57,886 nucleotides of DNA from Actinomortierella ambigua. Lineage: Eukaryota > Mortierellomycota > Mortierellomycetes > Mortierellales > Mortierellaceae. The translations under genes were made by a program, and so were the position numbers. This document shows, piece by piece, positions 1-10,471 of this stretch. The notes below the pieces were generated by a model, which worked only from the letters and a program-made list of their open reading frames with translations, did no database searches and was not told where the DNA came from. Numbering within the stretch: the first letter of the stretch is position 1; the number at the start of each line of letters is the position of its first letter. The stretch lies in NCBI GenBank assembly GCA_016098155.1, contig JAAAJB010000172.1:1-57886 (forward strand), read 5' to 3'.

Positions 1-86
1 GTCGAATGTAGAAATGGGAAGTACTCGAAGCTGACAGTCTCTTTTTACTCTTGCTTTTCCCCATGGCCTCGTGTCTAGCCATCTAG

Positions 87-815
87 CCCAAGGGCCAACA
101 TTACACCCATTTCCACACTTGGGTGACCAACGACGGCCGGGTCAAGTACCAGGGGTGAAGAATGTGGGCCAGCCTGCCTTTCACACATTGACGCCCAGTC
201 TTCCCCAGCCCCCAGCCATGCAACCAAGGGACCATTCTCGCAGATCATCTAGTACACAAGGTACGGCTCTAGTCACATTTTTTGTTTGATACTGTATGGA
301 CTGTGAGTGTTGAGAAGCGACATGTTGAGGTGACCCTTGGCTGAAATTGCCCACCTCTTCTTCTTCTATTACATTCCTGTTAGAACAATCCCCCTCTACA
401 CGACACAAATCAAGGTTATCCACAACCCATCACAAAGAATGGTCCCCAAGAGCGAAGGTGGTAGCCACAACACCGGGAGGTCCAAAGGTACGGTGCAAAC
501 TCATAACTGACTTGACTTGGCTTGGTCACATGTGCAAGTGAAGGCATGCATGACTAACCATTTGGTTTTCTTGGTCTCCTTCATTTTCGTGTCTCTTGTC
601 ATCTCGTTTAGTTTCCCATCTGGCCCAAACCAAGGTCACCGCTGGACTTCCCCACCACCTATCAGTTCCAACCCAATACCATGCCCCGATGCCACTCACA
701 AACAACTTGCAAAAACGCTACGGTGGTCATCACCACTATCCATACTGCGTCTGAGGGCATGGCAGCCATCACCCACATAGCAACACCCTATCCAACACAA
801 CCCAACACAACCTAA
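87..815 (+). CDS. possible 3' part of an unrecognised spliced gene
   Basis: Four open segments (87-154, 199-260, 384-487, 612-815) are joined by GT-AG introns whose phases agree (2, 1, 0), and the last ends at TAA 813-815. The first reads as ordinary protein (HFHTWVTNDGRVKYQ); the rest is rich in Ser, Thr, Pro and His. The 5' end would lie upstream of the window. The first intron would be only 44 bases, and that stretch also stays open unspliced in another frame, so the first exon is the weakest part. I do not recognise the product. Further splice-like signals (AG at 1034-1035, GTAAGT near 1145) suggest transcription may continue. Confidence is low. Confidence 0.33.
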
Positions 816-2005
816 CATAACACAACATCACACTTATACACACATCCCGGTCTCCACTTTCTGACCAAACGTCTCTGAACCCCATCCGGTCCATGTGCAA
901 GGTAACACGATGGTAAGTCAAACTTGCTTGCTCTATTGAAGGTGGGGGGAATGGCGGTGGCTGGATAGTGTTTGGTCCTGTCAATTCTTAACTCCTACAA
1001 ACGTATACTACATGTATTTTCTTCCCCCAAACAGGCCTACCCAACACCAGTTCTATTGCCATCGACATTTGCTATGTTCCTTCTGTCAGCTTTCCCAGAG
1101 GGCACTCTACATACCATTAAAATGTCGGACATCCCACACCCTAGAGTAAGTATCATCGCCACCATGGGGGTTGCCCTTGATTGAGAACTCTGAGTGCATA
1201 TGGACAAGTTCAGTTGGGCTCACCGACACATTTTCCGCCGTATGTTTTGTGTCTGGGAAACAAATTCTCCTCAAACTTCGGCCAGTGGTGGTATTCTACC
1301 AACACGAATAATAAGATGGCGACTACGACTTGGGGGGTTTTTTTTCTACCCTACACATAAACTTGAGTAGCAAACACGCAAAAGTCCCTTATCTTGTACC
1401 ACCACCACCACCACCCTTCCACACGCACACGTACATATATACATGTAACCCCTATCCATCCACATTCAAGTTGTCACTCACAAAACCCACATCCAAAAGA
1501 TCCTAATACACATCCAGTGCACCATTACTACGGTTTGATTGCGGCATTTTAGCTGTTTTTTTTCTTCGGCGGAGAGAGGGAAGAAAACAACTAAGGAGTG
1601 TTAGTTGGACCTTGGGAAAGATAAACAGAGTGAAGGTGGGGAGGCAGAGACAAATACAGAGGAAATAAGAGAGAGAAAAGGAGAGAGAGAGAGAGAAGAT
1701 GCGGTTGCCACGCAGCACCTGCAGGGGCAAATGTGCTCGCACGAGATAAGGTTAGGGGAGTGTGAGAAAACGAGTGTGATTAAGATTTGTACGCATGTGC
1801 GTTTGACCTGTAAAACCATGTTGGCTTGAGGAACACAAACAAACACGCACGCGACCCGCACATCGCAGAGTGAATACGCGCACCATGCCAGAGAAAGTTG
1901 ATGGAAAGAAAGAAGAAGGGACGTTTATTATTTTTAGGGGGTGGAAACTTGTAAGAAAACCGGAGCAAAGGAAAAACAATATGATGTACAAAAACAAAAA
2001 AAGCG
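816..2005. other. intergenic, low-complexity, no supported gene
   Basis: Holds CA-rich stretches, a CCA/CAC tract near 1400-1420 and a GA microsatellite at about 1668-1700. Short ORFs here are low-complexity. The segment 1036-1144 is bounded by splice-like sites and is open, but I cannot attach it to a gene. The right edge is the 3' flank of the DHHC gene. Confidence 0.5.
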
Positions 2006-3952
2006 CTAGACCATGTCGTCATCGTCATCTCCAAAGTCCAGAACGTAGCCTCGTCCGCTGCGCTCAAACCGCTTGCCGTTTCCAATGGGTGGGATGCGAA
2101 TCGGTAACAGTGCTGTGTACCACGGGCTACAATTTTTTTTTGTGGTGGGAAAGTAAGATAGAATGAGAAAAGTCCAAGGGGTGGTTAAAGACATTTGGTT
2201 CTTTGAATGGCGGGGGAAAAAAAACAGACGCGAAGGGTTCATCCCAGGACAAAAAAAAATACTTACTAGTGACCTCGAGGTCCAATGTTGAAGATGTCCA
2301 TAAAGTTGCCAACAATGCCAAAATCATACATGTTGGAAAACTTCTCGCCCTTCTTCTTGCACACCTTGCGGATGTAACTGTTGTTGTACTGCTCCAACGT
2401 CGTCTGCGCCGTCAACGCCAGGTACCAGTGCCAGCATGACATGCCGCCGACGGCCAATCCAATAGCCACCGCAAGCACCTCTGCAAACGCCACCAATGCC
2501 CGATCCATCCAGTATGGCCATGAATTCTAAGAAGGGAGATGATTCATTTTAAAAAAGGTAGATCAGTTAGTCATGGTTGGGCATGTTTGAATCATTGTAT
2601 AGCATAAAAAGACGAAAAGGTAGGAAATGTTGTTTTTTTTTTCCTTTTTCCCTTACGCCTTCAAAGTCAGCTTCGGCAGCGAGCAGGAATGGTTTGACGC
2701 CCATGATCACAAAGTGGATACATGCTGTGGACAGATATGTCAAAAACATGAGGAAATAGCGATGGTTGAAGTGGCCGACGCAGTTGTGAATCCACGGACA
2801 ATGCTAAAAGAAAAAGCACGTAAAAAAAAAGAGAGAGGTTGGGTGTGTGTGAGATATAGAATGGCGAGTGTCTTTTTTTTCCTGATTCATGGTGATCCAA
2901 ATGATCCTCTTCTGCACAATCCAGCCAAGAATCGTTTGTTCCTACATGGTCGTATTTCAAAATACAAGTCTTGCACACACTGCAGTGGTGAGTCCGCTCT
3001 GGCTTGGGCAGGTGGCCTTTCAAAGTGAAAAAAAAGCAAGGGAAGGCGTGTGTGTTAGGACGCATTACAAACAAAACTCCAGGTGAAGTGGCGAACGATT
3101 CTTTTTTTTTCACGGTTCTTTGTCCTGTTGCTTACATCGCTTGCAAGTTGGTGGTAGCTCGGTGAAGGCTGCGCGTCGAAAAAAAAGGAGGCAGGTCATT
3201 TGAAACGTTAGCATGGCGTAGTTGGAGAAAGAAGGGGGGGCTCAACCACACATGGTCACGATCCAAATCCATTTTTTCCTCTTCCAGCCCCCCCAAAAAT
3301 TCTTGTCAAAAATCCAGCATCCAGTCGCTATGATGGGTAGTGTTTCCTCCTTTGTTGATGCCACTGCTGTGGTTGTTCTTGTTAACCTGCAATGTAGAAT
3401 GCAGTGACATACTCTCCATCTCGGCAAGCACGCTTTGGAACAAGGCATTGTCCTATATATCCCGTAGATAATACAAGAGTAGATCAGTCAGCCAGGGTGA
3501 GGTTGAGACGGAGAGATCACAGAGAGAGCGAGAGAGACATGTGATCATGGAAGGCAACATACGTCGACAGCATTCAAACCATCCAAGACGGTGCCAGGCG
3601 GGGTGACGACGGCCAAATAGTAGTTTCCGAGGATGCCCCAGACAATGTAGATCGACCATATTGTGTTGAGGATATAGGCCCAATTGGCAAAGATCCCTTG
3701 GCCCACCTGCCATTGGAAGTGGTACGGGACAAAGACTGTAAAGTAGCAGGTAATGCAGAGGGAGAGCAGCAGGATGGCTAGGATAATGAGGACGGGACCG
3801 AGGCCTTTGATGGCGCCGTCGGTCAGGCGCTCAATACGGTCAGAGAGCCGCTGTATCGGCTTCCGTTGCCGTGTGGTGATGGGCTGGTCGTCTTCCTCGC
3901 CGGGCCGGGGCTCCACCTGTGACAAAGGCTGGAAAGCAATGTCTTCTGGCAT
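2006..3952 (-). CDS. DHHC-type protein S-palmitoyltransferase
   Basis: Multi-spanning membrane enzyme that transfers palmitate to protein cysteines. Exon 1 (3952-3563) starts MPEDIAFQPL and has two hydrophobic segments. The zinc-binding cysteine-rich domain is split over three exons: CKRC (ends 3136), KPERTHHCSVCKTCILKYDH (about 3016-2946) and HCPWIHNCVGHFNHRYF (from 2803). The catalytic DHHC motif is therefore broken by an intron after its first His. Exon 2526-2267 carries the family TTxE motif (TTLEQYNNSY) and NMYDFGIVGNF; the last exon (2126-2006) ends in an acidic DDDDDMV. The junction between the second and third exons, about 3390-3175, is uncertain. The arrangement resembles the ZDHHC16/Pfa group, but I cannot assign a yeast name. 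One intron appears to use an AAG acceptor. Confidence 0.9.
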
Positions 3953-4037
3953 TTCTGGTTATGTTGTGGTTAGAGTTGGGGATGAAAGAGAGTGCTAGCC
4001 CGATGAAGGTGAAAATGAGATGAATGCACCACCTCCA

Positions 4038-4069
<32 letters not shown>

Positions 4070-4711
4070 AGGGGAGAGAGAGAGAACAGGAAGGGGTGAG
4101 TGGGGAAAGAAAGAGAGAAGGGGGGACGGAGAAAAGAGAGAGAGCGAGAGAGAGAGGATTGAGGAAAGAAAAGGGTGCAGACAGACAGACAGCCGAGTGT
4201 TCGAATTCTACAGCCCATGTTGGCACGCCCAAGTGTTGTGTTTGGCTGGCTATAATAGCGTTTCAACCTTTTTCCCTTGGGCTGTTAGTGCAAGACGAAC
4301 ACAACATGGTCTTTCATGAAGAAAGAAGAGAAGTAGGAAGCGAGACAGAGAATGTGTGAGGGCTGAGCGACCCCCCCCCCCTTCATCGTCACCCATACAA
4401 CTTGCTTCCCTTCTGTCTCCCGACGGTTGTCTCAACCCTGCCCTCGAGTGGGAATGACAGGTTCCAGTCTCGACTCCCTTAGGACAAGAGCAAAATAGTA
4501 TGGCGATTGAGAGGGTGAGAAGAGAAGAGAGAGAAGAGAGAGAGAAGAAAGAGAGAGAGAGAGAGAGGTGTCTCTCCCATCATCCCCATGCCTTGACCCC
4601 GTATTGTTGTCAGGTACAATCAGCAGCCAAAAATCCAATCTTTATCTTTTCTGATTTGGGTTGGCACAGCCCCCCCCCCCTTCCTCCCTTCTTCCATCCT
4701 CACCAAGACAA
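3953..4711. repeat. GA-rich simple repeat, intergenic
   Basis: Between the divergent DHHC and GNAT genes. Bases about 4036-4165 and 4500-4567 are almost pure GA/AGAGG on the plus strand, with C-runs at 4372-4382 and 4671-4681. Long ORFs on both strands here (Arg/Glu or Ser/Leu repeats) are artefacts of composition. It presumably contains both promoters, but I see no specific element. Confidence 0.6.
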
Positions 4712-5170
4712 ATGGAGGCCCTCCCAACACGCCAATCCTCCATTGCCCTCGCCCCCATTACGGCCGACAACTGGCGCGACGTAACCAGTCTCGTCGTCAA
4801 CGCTGACCAGACAGACCTTGTCCCTCCCAACTACGTCTCCTTGTGCGAGCATCAATTCTACCCTGCCTCTGCCATCAGGTGCGTCCTTGCCAACCACAAG
4901 GTCGCGGGGTACATTCGCTACGAGTTTTCTCCAGACACCAAGCGCGTCTCCATCCTACTCTTCATGATTGACCAGGCTTGTCAGGGCCTTGGCTTTGGCA
5001 CAAAAGCACTCAATCTCTTGATGGCTGAACTGCGTTCGCAAGGGGTCCAATCCATCTCACTCTCCACAAAAACATTTGCTGCCGTACCTCCTGACGACTC
5101 TCCAGAGCACTTTTTTGCTCTTTCGGGCTTTCGCAAGATTGATGGCGATCAGATGTCTGTAGCCTTGTAA
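4712..5170 (+). CDS. GNAT-family N-acetyltransferase, intronless
   Basis: 152-residue acetyl-CoA-dependent acetyltransferase of unknown substrate. ATG 4712 (MEALPTRQSS) is chosen because the open frame upstream is only Pro/Ser-rich. After a strand-rich N-terminal half, the acetyl-CoA-binding core is visible: VSILLFMIDQACQGLGFGTK has the Q/R-x-x-G-x-G/A motif A as Q-G-L-G-F-G, followed by a helix, then a strand with LSTKTFA and a final FFALSGFRKIDG typical of the GNAT C-terminus. It resembles small acetyltransferases of the spermidine/BltD type, but the substrate cannot be read from sequence. Having no intron among intron-rich neighbours is compatible with acquisition from bacteria or simply with small size. 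It converges with the TMEM16 gene 98 bases away. Confidence 0.8.
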   Translation: MEALPTRQSSIALAPITADNWRDVTSLVVNADQTDLVPPNYVSLCEHQFYPASAIRCVLANHKVAGYIRYEFSPDTKRVSILLFMIDQACQGLGFGTKALNLLMAELRSQGVQSISLSTKTFAAVPPDDSPEHFFALSGFRKIDGDQMSVAL

Positions 5171-5268
5171 AATATATATAATGCATAGAAAAGCATTTGT
5201 TGTTTTTTTTTATATACACCACATAGAAACAACTAAAGGTATTTACTATTGTTAAGAATGCTAACAAC

Positions 5269-8036
5269 TTAGGTTGTCTTGAAAGCAGCATGGATCGACT
5301 GCGCGCCTTCATCGTCCTCGAGCAACAGAGCCGCCACCTCCGGCCCAGTCAGATCGACCAGCCCACGCTTCTCCAGCCCATCCGAGCCACCAATAGCACC
5401 ACCACCATTGGTCTCCGCCAACGACGCAGTGCCGCCCAGCACTTGGCTGACGCGATGCAGCCAGCTGCTCTTGACACCATACTCCTTCTTGCGGACATCG
5501 ACCTCAGCCTTGGTCGGCACACTCTCCAGCACCTGACCGATCATATTGCGCAGTGCCAGATAGCCATGTTCAGAGACCAACATGCACAGCAGCAAAAAGC
5601 CCAGGCTCAGTCGAGGCGAGTCTGTCGTGCCGTGGAACAGGTACAGGATCGAGGCGTTGGTCAGCGACGAGAACCATGAAATGTGCTGCATATTGTCCAG
5701 CCATGGTCCAATCGTGTCCACACGCGCTGGGATCGGTCGACGCGCATTGTAGCTGATCTTGGCCGCATCCGACCGCAACTCCACCCAGTTGTTGACAAAC
5801 GCACACAGGCCCGTCAGTGGCCAGATCACACTGAACAGGGAGACATACCCAAACTAGAATGTGGTGGAGAGAGAAACATTATAAGTACATCAACAATAGA
5901 AGGGGGAAAACAAACATTCAAGAAGGACGACCCAAAAAATGATGGACATAAGAAACTCACCTGCAACACCATTTCGGCATAATCCTCATTGACATCATAC
6001 TCGGGCAACTCGACCTGCTTCTGCACACGGTTGAGAAAGTGGACAATATCGGCACGCTCACCCAAAGATGAAGCCGAGGCATCTGCCTTGTGAGACTCGT
6101 TCTCATCAGAGTCAGAGTCATGGTCGCGATGGCGCAGCTTATCCTCGGCCTTGGTCTGAATCGTGGCCGCACGAGCCAAAGCACGTCGGGTCAACCATGG
6201 GACGATCGTCTCCGTCGCCAAGCTAACTGCCTGTGTGGTCATCATAAACGCGCGCAACCTGTTCTGCAGCATCTGCGGCTCGATCGATGCCTTTGCGAAC
6301 GACAGACCGTAGGCCTGTGCGGTGGTGATCACGCGCGGACCAAACGGAATGTACACGTAGGCCGTCAGCAGGATCGACATGTAGCTTGTCAGGGCATTGA
6401 AGATGAACACCTTTTGCATCAGATGATAGTCGTACGATCCATGCGTCTCATAGTTCTCATAGTCGGTCAGGCGCTTTGCAACAGACTTGCAGATGGCTGC
6501 CACATTAGGGATGGCGAGCGAATACAAGACGAGAGGCAGGAACACCAAAATATCCTTCATGGGACCTTCGTAGTAGAGGGTCAAGAAGACCTCGATGGCA
6601 AAGACAGACGTGATCACCATGGACAAGACGAGCGCACCACCGACAATCACAGGCACACCGGTGATCTTGCGCTGCCAACGCTTGTAGGGTGAAAAGAAGG
6701 GTGTCACCTCTCCAGTCACTGGGTCGGTCATGGCCTCGCCATGGAAACCTGGTCGCCGTGTCTCCGATCGCGACACATGTCGTACGCCCCACCAAAGAGC
6801 CAGCTCCTTCTCGCGCTTCTTCCACGATTCCGTGAAGAAGGCCGACCACAGGACAACTGTGATACCATAAAAGATGGAGAAGGATGAGCCGAAATAGTGG
6901 ACGAGAACGCCCAGTCCTGTGGGGAAAGCAAGCCACTGGAAATAGAACTGGAGGAACTCGAAATAGTAGGCGATCCTTTCGCCAAAGTGGTCCCGGATCT
7001 TGGACAGGTCCTTTTGATCGACAATCCATTTGGTCGACCACGACTTGAGCCATGCCTGCGATTTTTTTTAAAGATATGAAAGTTTCGGAAGAATTAAAAT
7101 ACATATGGAAAGGGAAGGGGGTGGAGTTGAACAAATAATTTGCCGCCCGCAATCATAGATGGACGAAGTGATTATGCAATCACAAATGTGATCGCCCACC
7201 CATTCTGTGGAGTGCGGCTTTTCATCACCAAAGTGGGGGTTGCCTTTACCTTGTTGAACTGCTTGTCATGGATGGGAAGGATACTCTCGATATGCTCGTC
7301 GTGGCCCGGGTACAGCCCAGCACCACCTTCCTTGGGCAGGTTCGTCAGCAACTGGTACACGATACGAAGACGATCCGCCTCGGACAAGTCATCCAGTGAG
7401 TTGTCGGGCGCTTGTGCTGGCTGAAGCATTGCTTCAGCCTCGGCTGTGTCTGCAACCTTGACGCCTACAAGCCAGTCCTGGATGCTAATGGGTACAGGCG
7501 AAGAGGGGGAAAAGATTGTCAGGTCAGATCGTCGTGGGAATCGTGGACTCAAAAAAGAGAAGACAGTGGACAACTCTTCACCAAGTATTCAAGCAAGCAA
7601 TTAAAAAAAAAAAAAAAAAAAAAAAAAGAGTCGGAAAATAACAGATTACATACTTGTTACGGATGACCTCGCGTTTGAGGACATGCCATGGGCACAGGAT
7701 GAAGATATGGACTGTGTTCTTCTTGCCAGGACGGGATTCGTACCGAAGACCCGCGCGTTGCAGCTTGACGAGGATCTGCTTGTACGCATCGATAGCCTTG
7801 GTCTCGAGCTCCGCCTTGTCATTTTGCTGCGACTTGAGAGGCAGAGGATACCTGAAAACAAGGACATAGTCGGCATAGACAGTCGGTGGTGTACCGCTGG
7901 TGGTAGCACGAGTCGAGCTACCGGCATCACCGCCCAACGCGCTGTTGCTCTGCTGAAGCTGGCGCGAATAGACGTCAAAGAACTCGAAGGGGCGGCCCGC
8001 CTGAGCAGCGTGAGACTGAATGGATGGAGGATCCAT
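5269..8036 (-). CDS. TMEM16/anoctamin family membrane protein (Ist2-like)
   Basis: 765-residue protein in four exons: 8036-7654, 7484-7250, 7055-5961 and 5853-5269; all phases fit. Family members are Ca-activated lipid scramblases or channels, and yeast Ist2 tethers cortical ER to the plasma membrane. The N-terminal cytosolic part has the dimerisation-like fold region (YADYVLVFRYPLP, then VHIFILCPWHVLKRE). Exon 3 begins the transmembrane region with HFGERIAYYFEFLQFYFQW and carries at least five hydrophobic helices. The junction of exons 3 and 4 encodes EMVLQFGYVSLFSVIWPL followed by FVNNWVELRSDA, the strongest family signature and the site of a Ca-coordinating Glu. An acidic loop (DHDSDSDENESHKAD) precedes it. 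The C-terminal tail is short, without the long polybasic sorting region of Ist2, so a tethering role is not shown. Confidence 0.92.
7600..7627. repeat. poly-A tract in TMEM16 intron 1
   Basis: A run of about 26 A on the plus strand lies in the first intron of the TMEM16 gene; on the coding strand it is a T run between donor and acceptor. Similar but shorter runs recur in introns across the window. Confidence 0.7.
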
Positions 8037-8227
8037 TTCCGAGATGAAAATGAATGGGAGTGCTGAAGCAAATGTTGCAAGGCAAGGAATGGATATCTTT
8101 TATATGTTTGTCCCACCATGGCTCAATCCACTCGATTTGAGGTGTGTGAAAAAAAAAAATCAAAAACGTCATTATGAAAAAAAATCCAAAGTTTTGGAGT
8201 AATGGTATCTGCTGGGTTTTTGGAAAA

Positions 8228-9806
8228 CTAGAGTTCGCGTCCGACGCCCATCTCGATGACTTGGTACAAGGAAGCAGCCTCACTGGGTGCAGGTACGGTC
8301 CGGGTGATCTCTGCGGCAGAGATGGCGCGACCATAGAAGGCGGCATTGAACTCCTTGCGGGGATACAGCGCCGTACCGTCGACACTGACACCGGCGAACA
8401 GACCCTTGGATCGCGTGTACGCATAGATAAGCTCGGGGTTCTCGGACATCATGGCCGCGGTAGACATGCCAACCTCGCCACCAACGCCAACAGGGCCTGC
8501 ACTCACGCTAAGACCACCACCAAAGGTCACGCTGCCTTCCTTCTCAAGCGTGGCAGCCACCGCCTCCTTGGTCATGAGCAACAACACGATCTCGGACAGA
8601 TCTGCACCTGCCAACGCGCCAAAGCCCTATATGATCGATAAAAAAAAAAAGGGAGTTGTCAGTCATGTTGGCCCTGTCGAAGTTTGTGTTTGAATCCTTG
8701 GCTTGGATTGAACACGTCCCCAGAGTCGACATACCATTCCTCCTGTTGCAATAAACACTGGAGCGGACCACTCTGTACAAGACGTCGAAAAGAGGAATGT
8801 AAAAATTAGCGCATGATTGCATCCAGCAGCAGCAGTGACCTCATTTCATATCGTATTTTGCCAAGGTTGATTGCAACTTACGACCCTCAGCGTTCTTCAC
8901 AACAGCAACACCGCTTCCTCCACGAGCGCTCACAATGAAGCCCTAATAACCCATCAAGAATAGAGGAGCAAAGGGGGATGTTAGTGTACTGTACTGGTGG
9001 TGGGTTCATATCCTCTCCCTTCTCTCTGTCTCTCTCTTCTCTCTCTCTCTCTCTCTCTCTCCCCATTTGGGTCGGGACGAGAGAGAGAAAATAGGGGGAA
9101 AAGTCCATCACGAGTTCAGTTCCAAATGGCAACAGGCAAACAGCTACATACAGCCTTGACCATGCTGTAGATGACGAGGCCCTCGGCCTTGCGGAAGATC
9201 TCCGAGGGGATGATGTTGTCGAAATTGCCAACATTCTCCTCCTTTTCAACAAACTCGCGGAGGATGTTGGCAGCCTTGTTGAGCTCCTCTGTGGCGTTCT
9301 CGTCGGGGATAGGCAGGTTGATGTTGGCGCTCTTGGCGGATGTCTGCAGTTGGCGCGTGGCCTCGGTGGCAGTCTGCTGGAACCGACGGCCTGCCTCAGA
9401 GGCCTTCTTGCCAGCCTCTAATGTTGTTGATAGAATTTAAGCTTGTCAGTGGTGTCATTGTTTCTTACTCAGGTCCTACCTGGGGTATGGATTACAATGT
9501 TTATAATGTAGGGTGAAGAGAGAGAAAGAGATCACGGCCGATGGCATTGCAATGGAGAGCCAAAAGGGCAAAGAGGGAACGAGAATTGATGCATGGCTGT
9601 GCAGGTGTGGTGCGTATGTTGTTGTTCAGAGGCACACACAATGTGGGCCATGCTGTTTGTCTCTGTTGGAGGGCGATGAATATTTTTTTTCAACCAGCTC
9701 CGGTGTGGAACAAACAGGGTAGCTTTGGGTCGCGTGGTGGAGTGCGGAGCTGTCAGTGGGTGCGTCTACCTTGAGCAGCGTGTCTAAACTTGTCGAGCAT
9801 GGACAT
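8228..9806 (-). CDS. SYLF (Ysc84) domain protein without SH3
   Basis: Five-exon gene. Exon 1 (9806-9770) encodes MSMLDKFRHAAQ; exon 2 reads EAGKKASEAGRRF and on to EIFRKAEGLVIYSMVKA; exon 3 gives GFIVSARGGSGVAVVK; exon 4 gives QWSAPVFIATGGM; the last gives GFGALAGADLSEIVLLLM and ends YQVIEMGVGREL. This is the SYLF/DUF500 domain from start to end: an amphipathic N-terminal helix and a glycine-rich lipid-binding module. In Ysc84 and SH3YL1 it binds phosphoinositides and actin at endocytic patches. No SH3 domain follows, so partner recruitment must differ or the protein acts through the lipid/actin module alone. ATG 9800 is an alternative in-frame start. The short intron-rich structure is typical for this genome. 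Confidence 0.88.
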
Positions 9807-10471
9807 GATGATGATGGATTCTGATGTGGGGTGGTGAAAGAAAAAAGAATGAAAGAATGCAATAACAACAACAACGCACCAGCAGGGTATCAAGTGTAAA
9901 AATCAAGCTCAGAAGCAAGGGCAAAGCAAGCGCGCGCGTGAGAGCGTATTTCGCTGTGCGCGTCATTTTGGAGGTCCTTTGGGCACCCAAAGACTCACAT
10001 ATACACAGACATATTATTTTCTGTATTGTGCAAGTATATGTTATTCTTGTGTTATACACTCGCTCACTCACTCACTCACACACAGCCCTGGACCTGACTC
10101 TATTCTCGGCAACAGTCAAAAAGTCCGTTTTCCCTGCAAAGTGGCAATGACCATCACTTCCCATTCTCTCATTCCCCTGGCCAGTCAGCCAGCCAGCCCA
10201 GGACCCATTGTCAGAATCCCATTCCTTTTCTTCCCTTTTTTCTTCTCTCCTTCCTGATTCACCATCCATCCCCATCTCTTGTCTCCTTCTTTTTGTTCCT
10301 GTTGCCTGGAGTTTGTCACTCCCCCCTCCCCTCTCCCCCCCTTCCACCACCACCTTTCCCAACGCCTGCGCCATCAAGGTTCTCCGGTCACCACCAACCT
10401 TTTGTTCATTCACTCTCACCAACCAACCAACCCTGCCGCCATACCCCACTACCCTCCATCGAACCTCAGTC
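9807..10471. promoter_or_regulatory. shared upstream region of divergent SYLF and pseudokinase genes
   Basis: 665 bases between divergent starts. The right part, about 10210-10470, is strongly pyrimidine-rich on the plus strand, the usual look of a fungal core promoter and leader for the pseudokinase gene. A TCAC/ACTC repeat lies at about 10065-10082. No recognisable factor site was found. Confidence 0.4.

Noticed and set aside
3840..4359. Long Arg/Glu- or Ser/Leu-rich ORFs on both strands
   Set aside because: They are translations of a GA simple repeat in several frames, with no conserved residues.
6090..6692. 200-codon plus ORF inside the TMEM16 gene
   Set aside because: Antisense shadow; the minus frame encodes the family transmembrane region.
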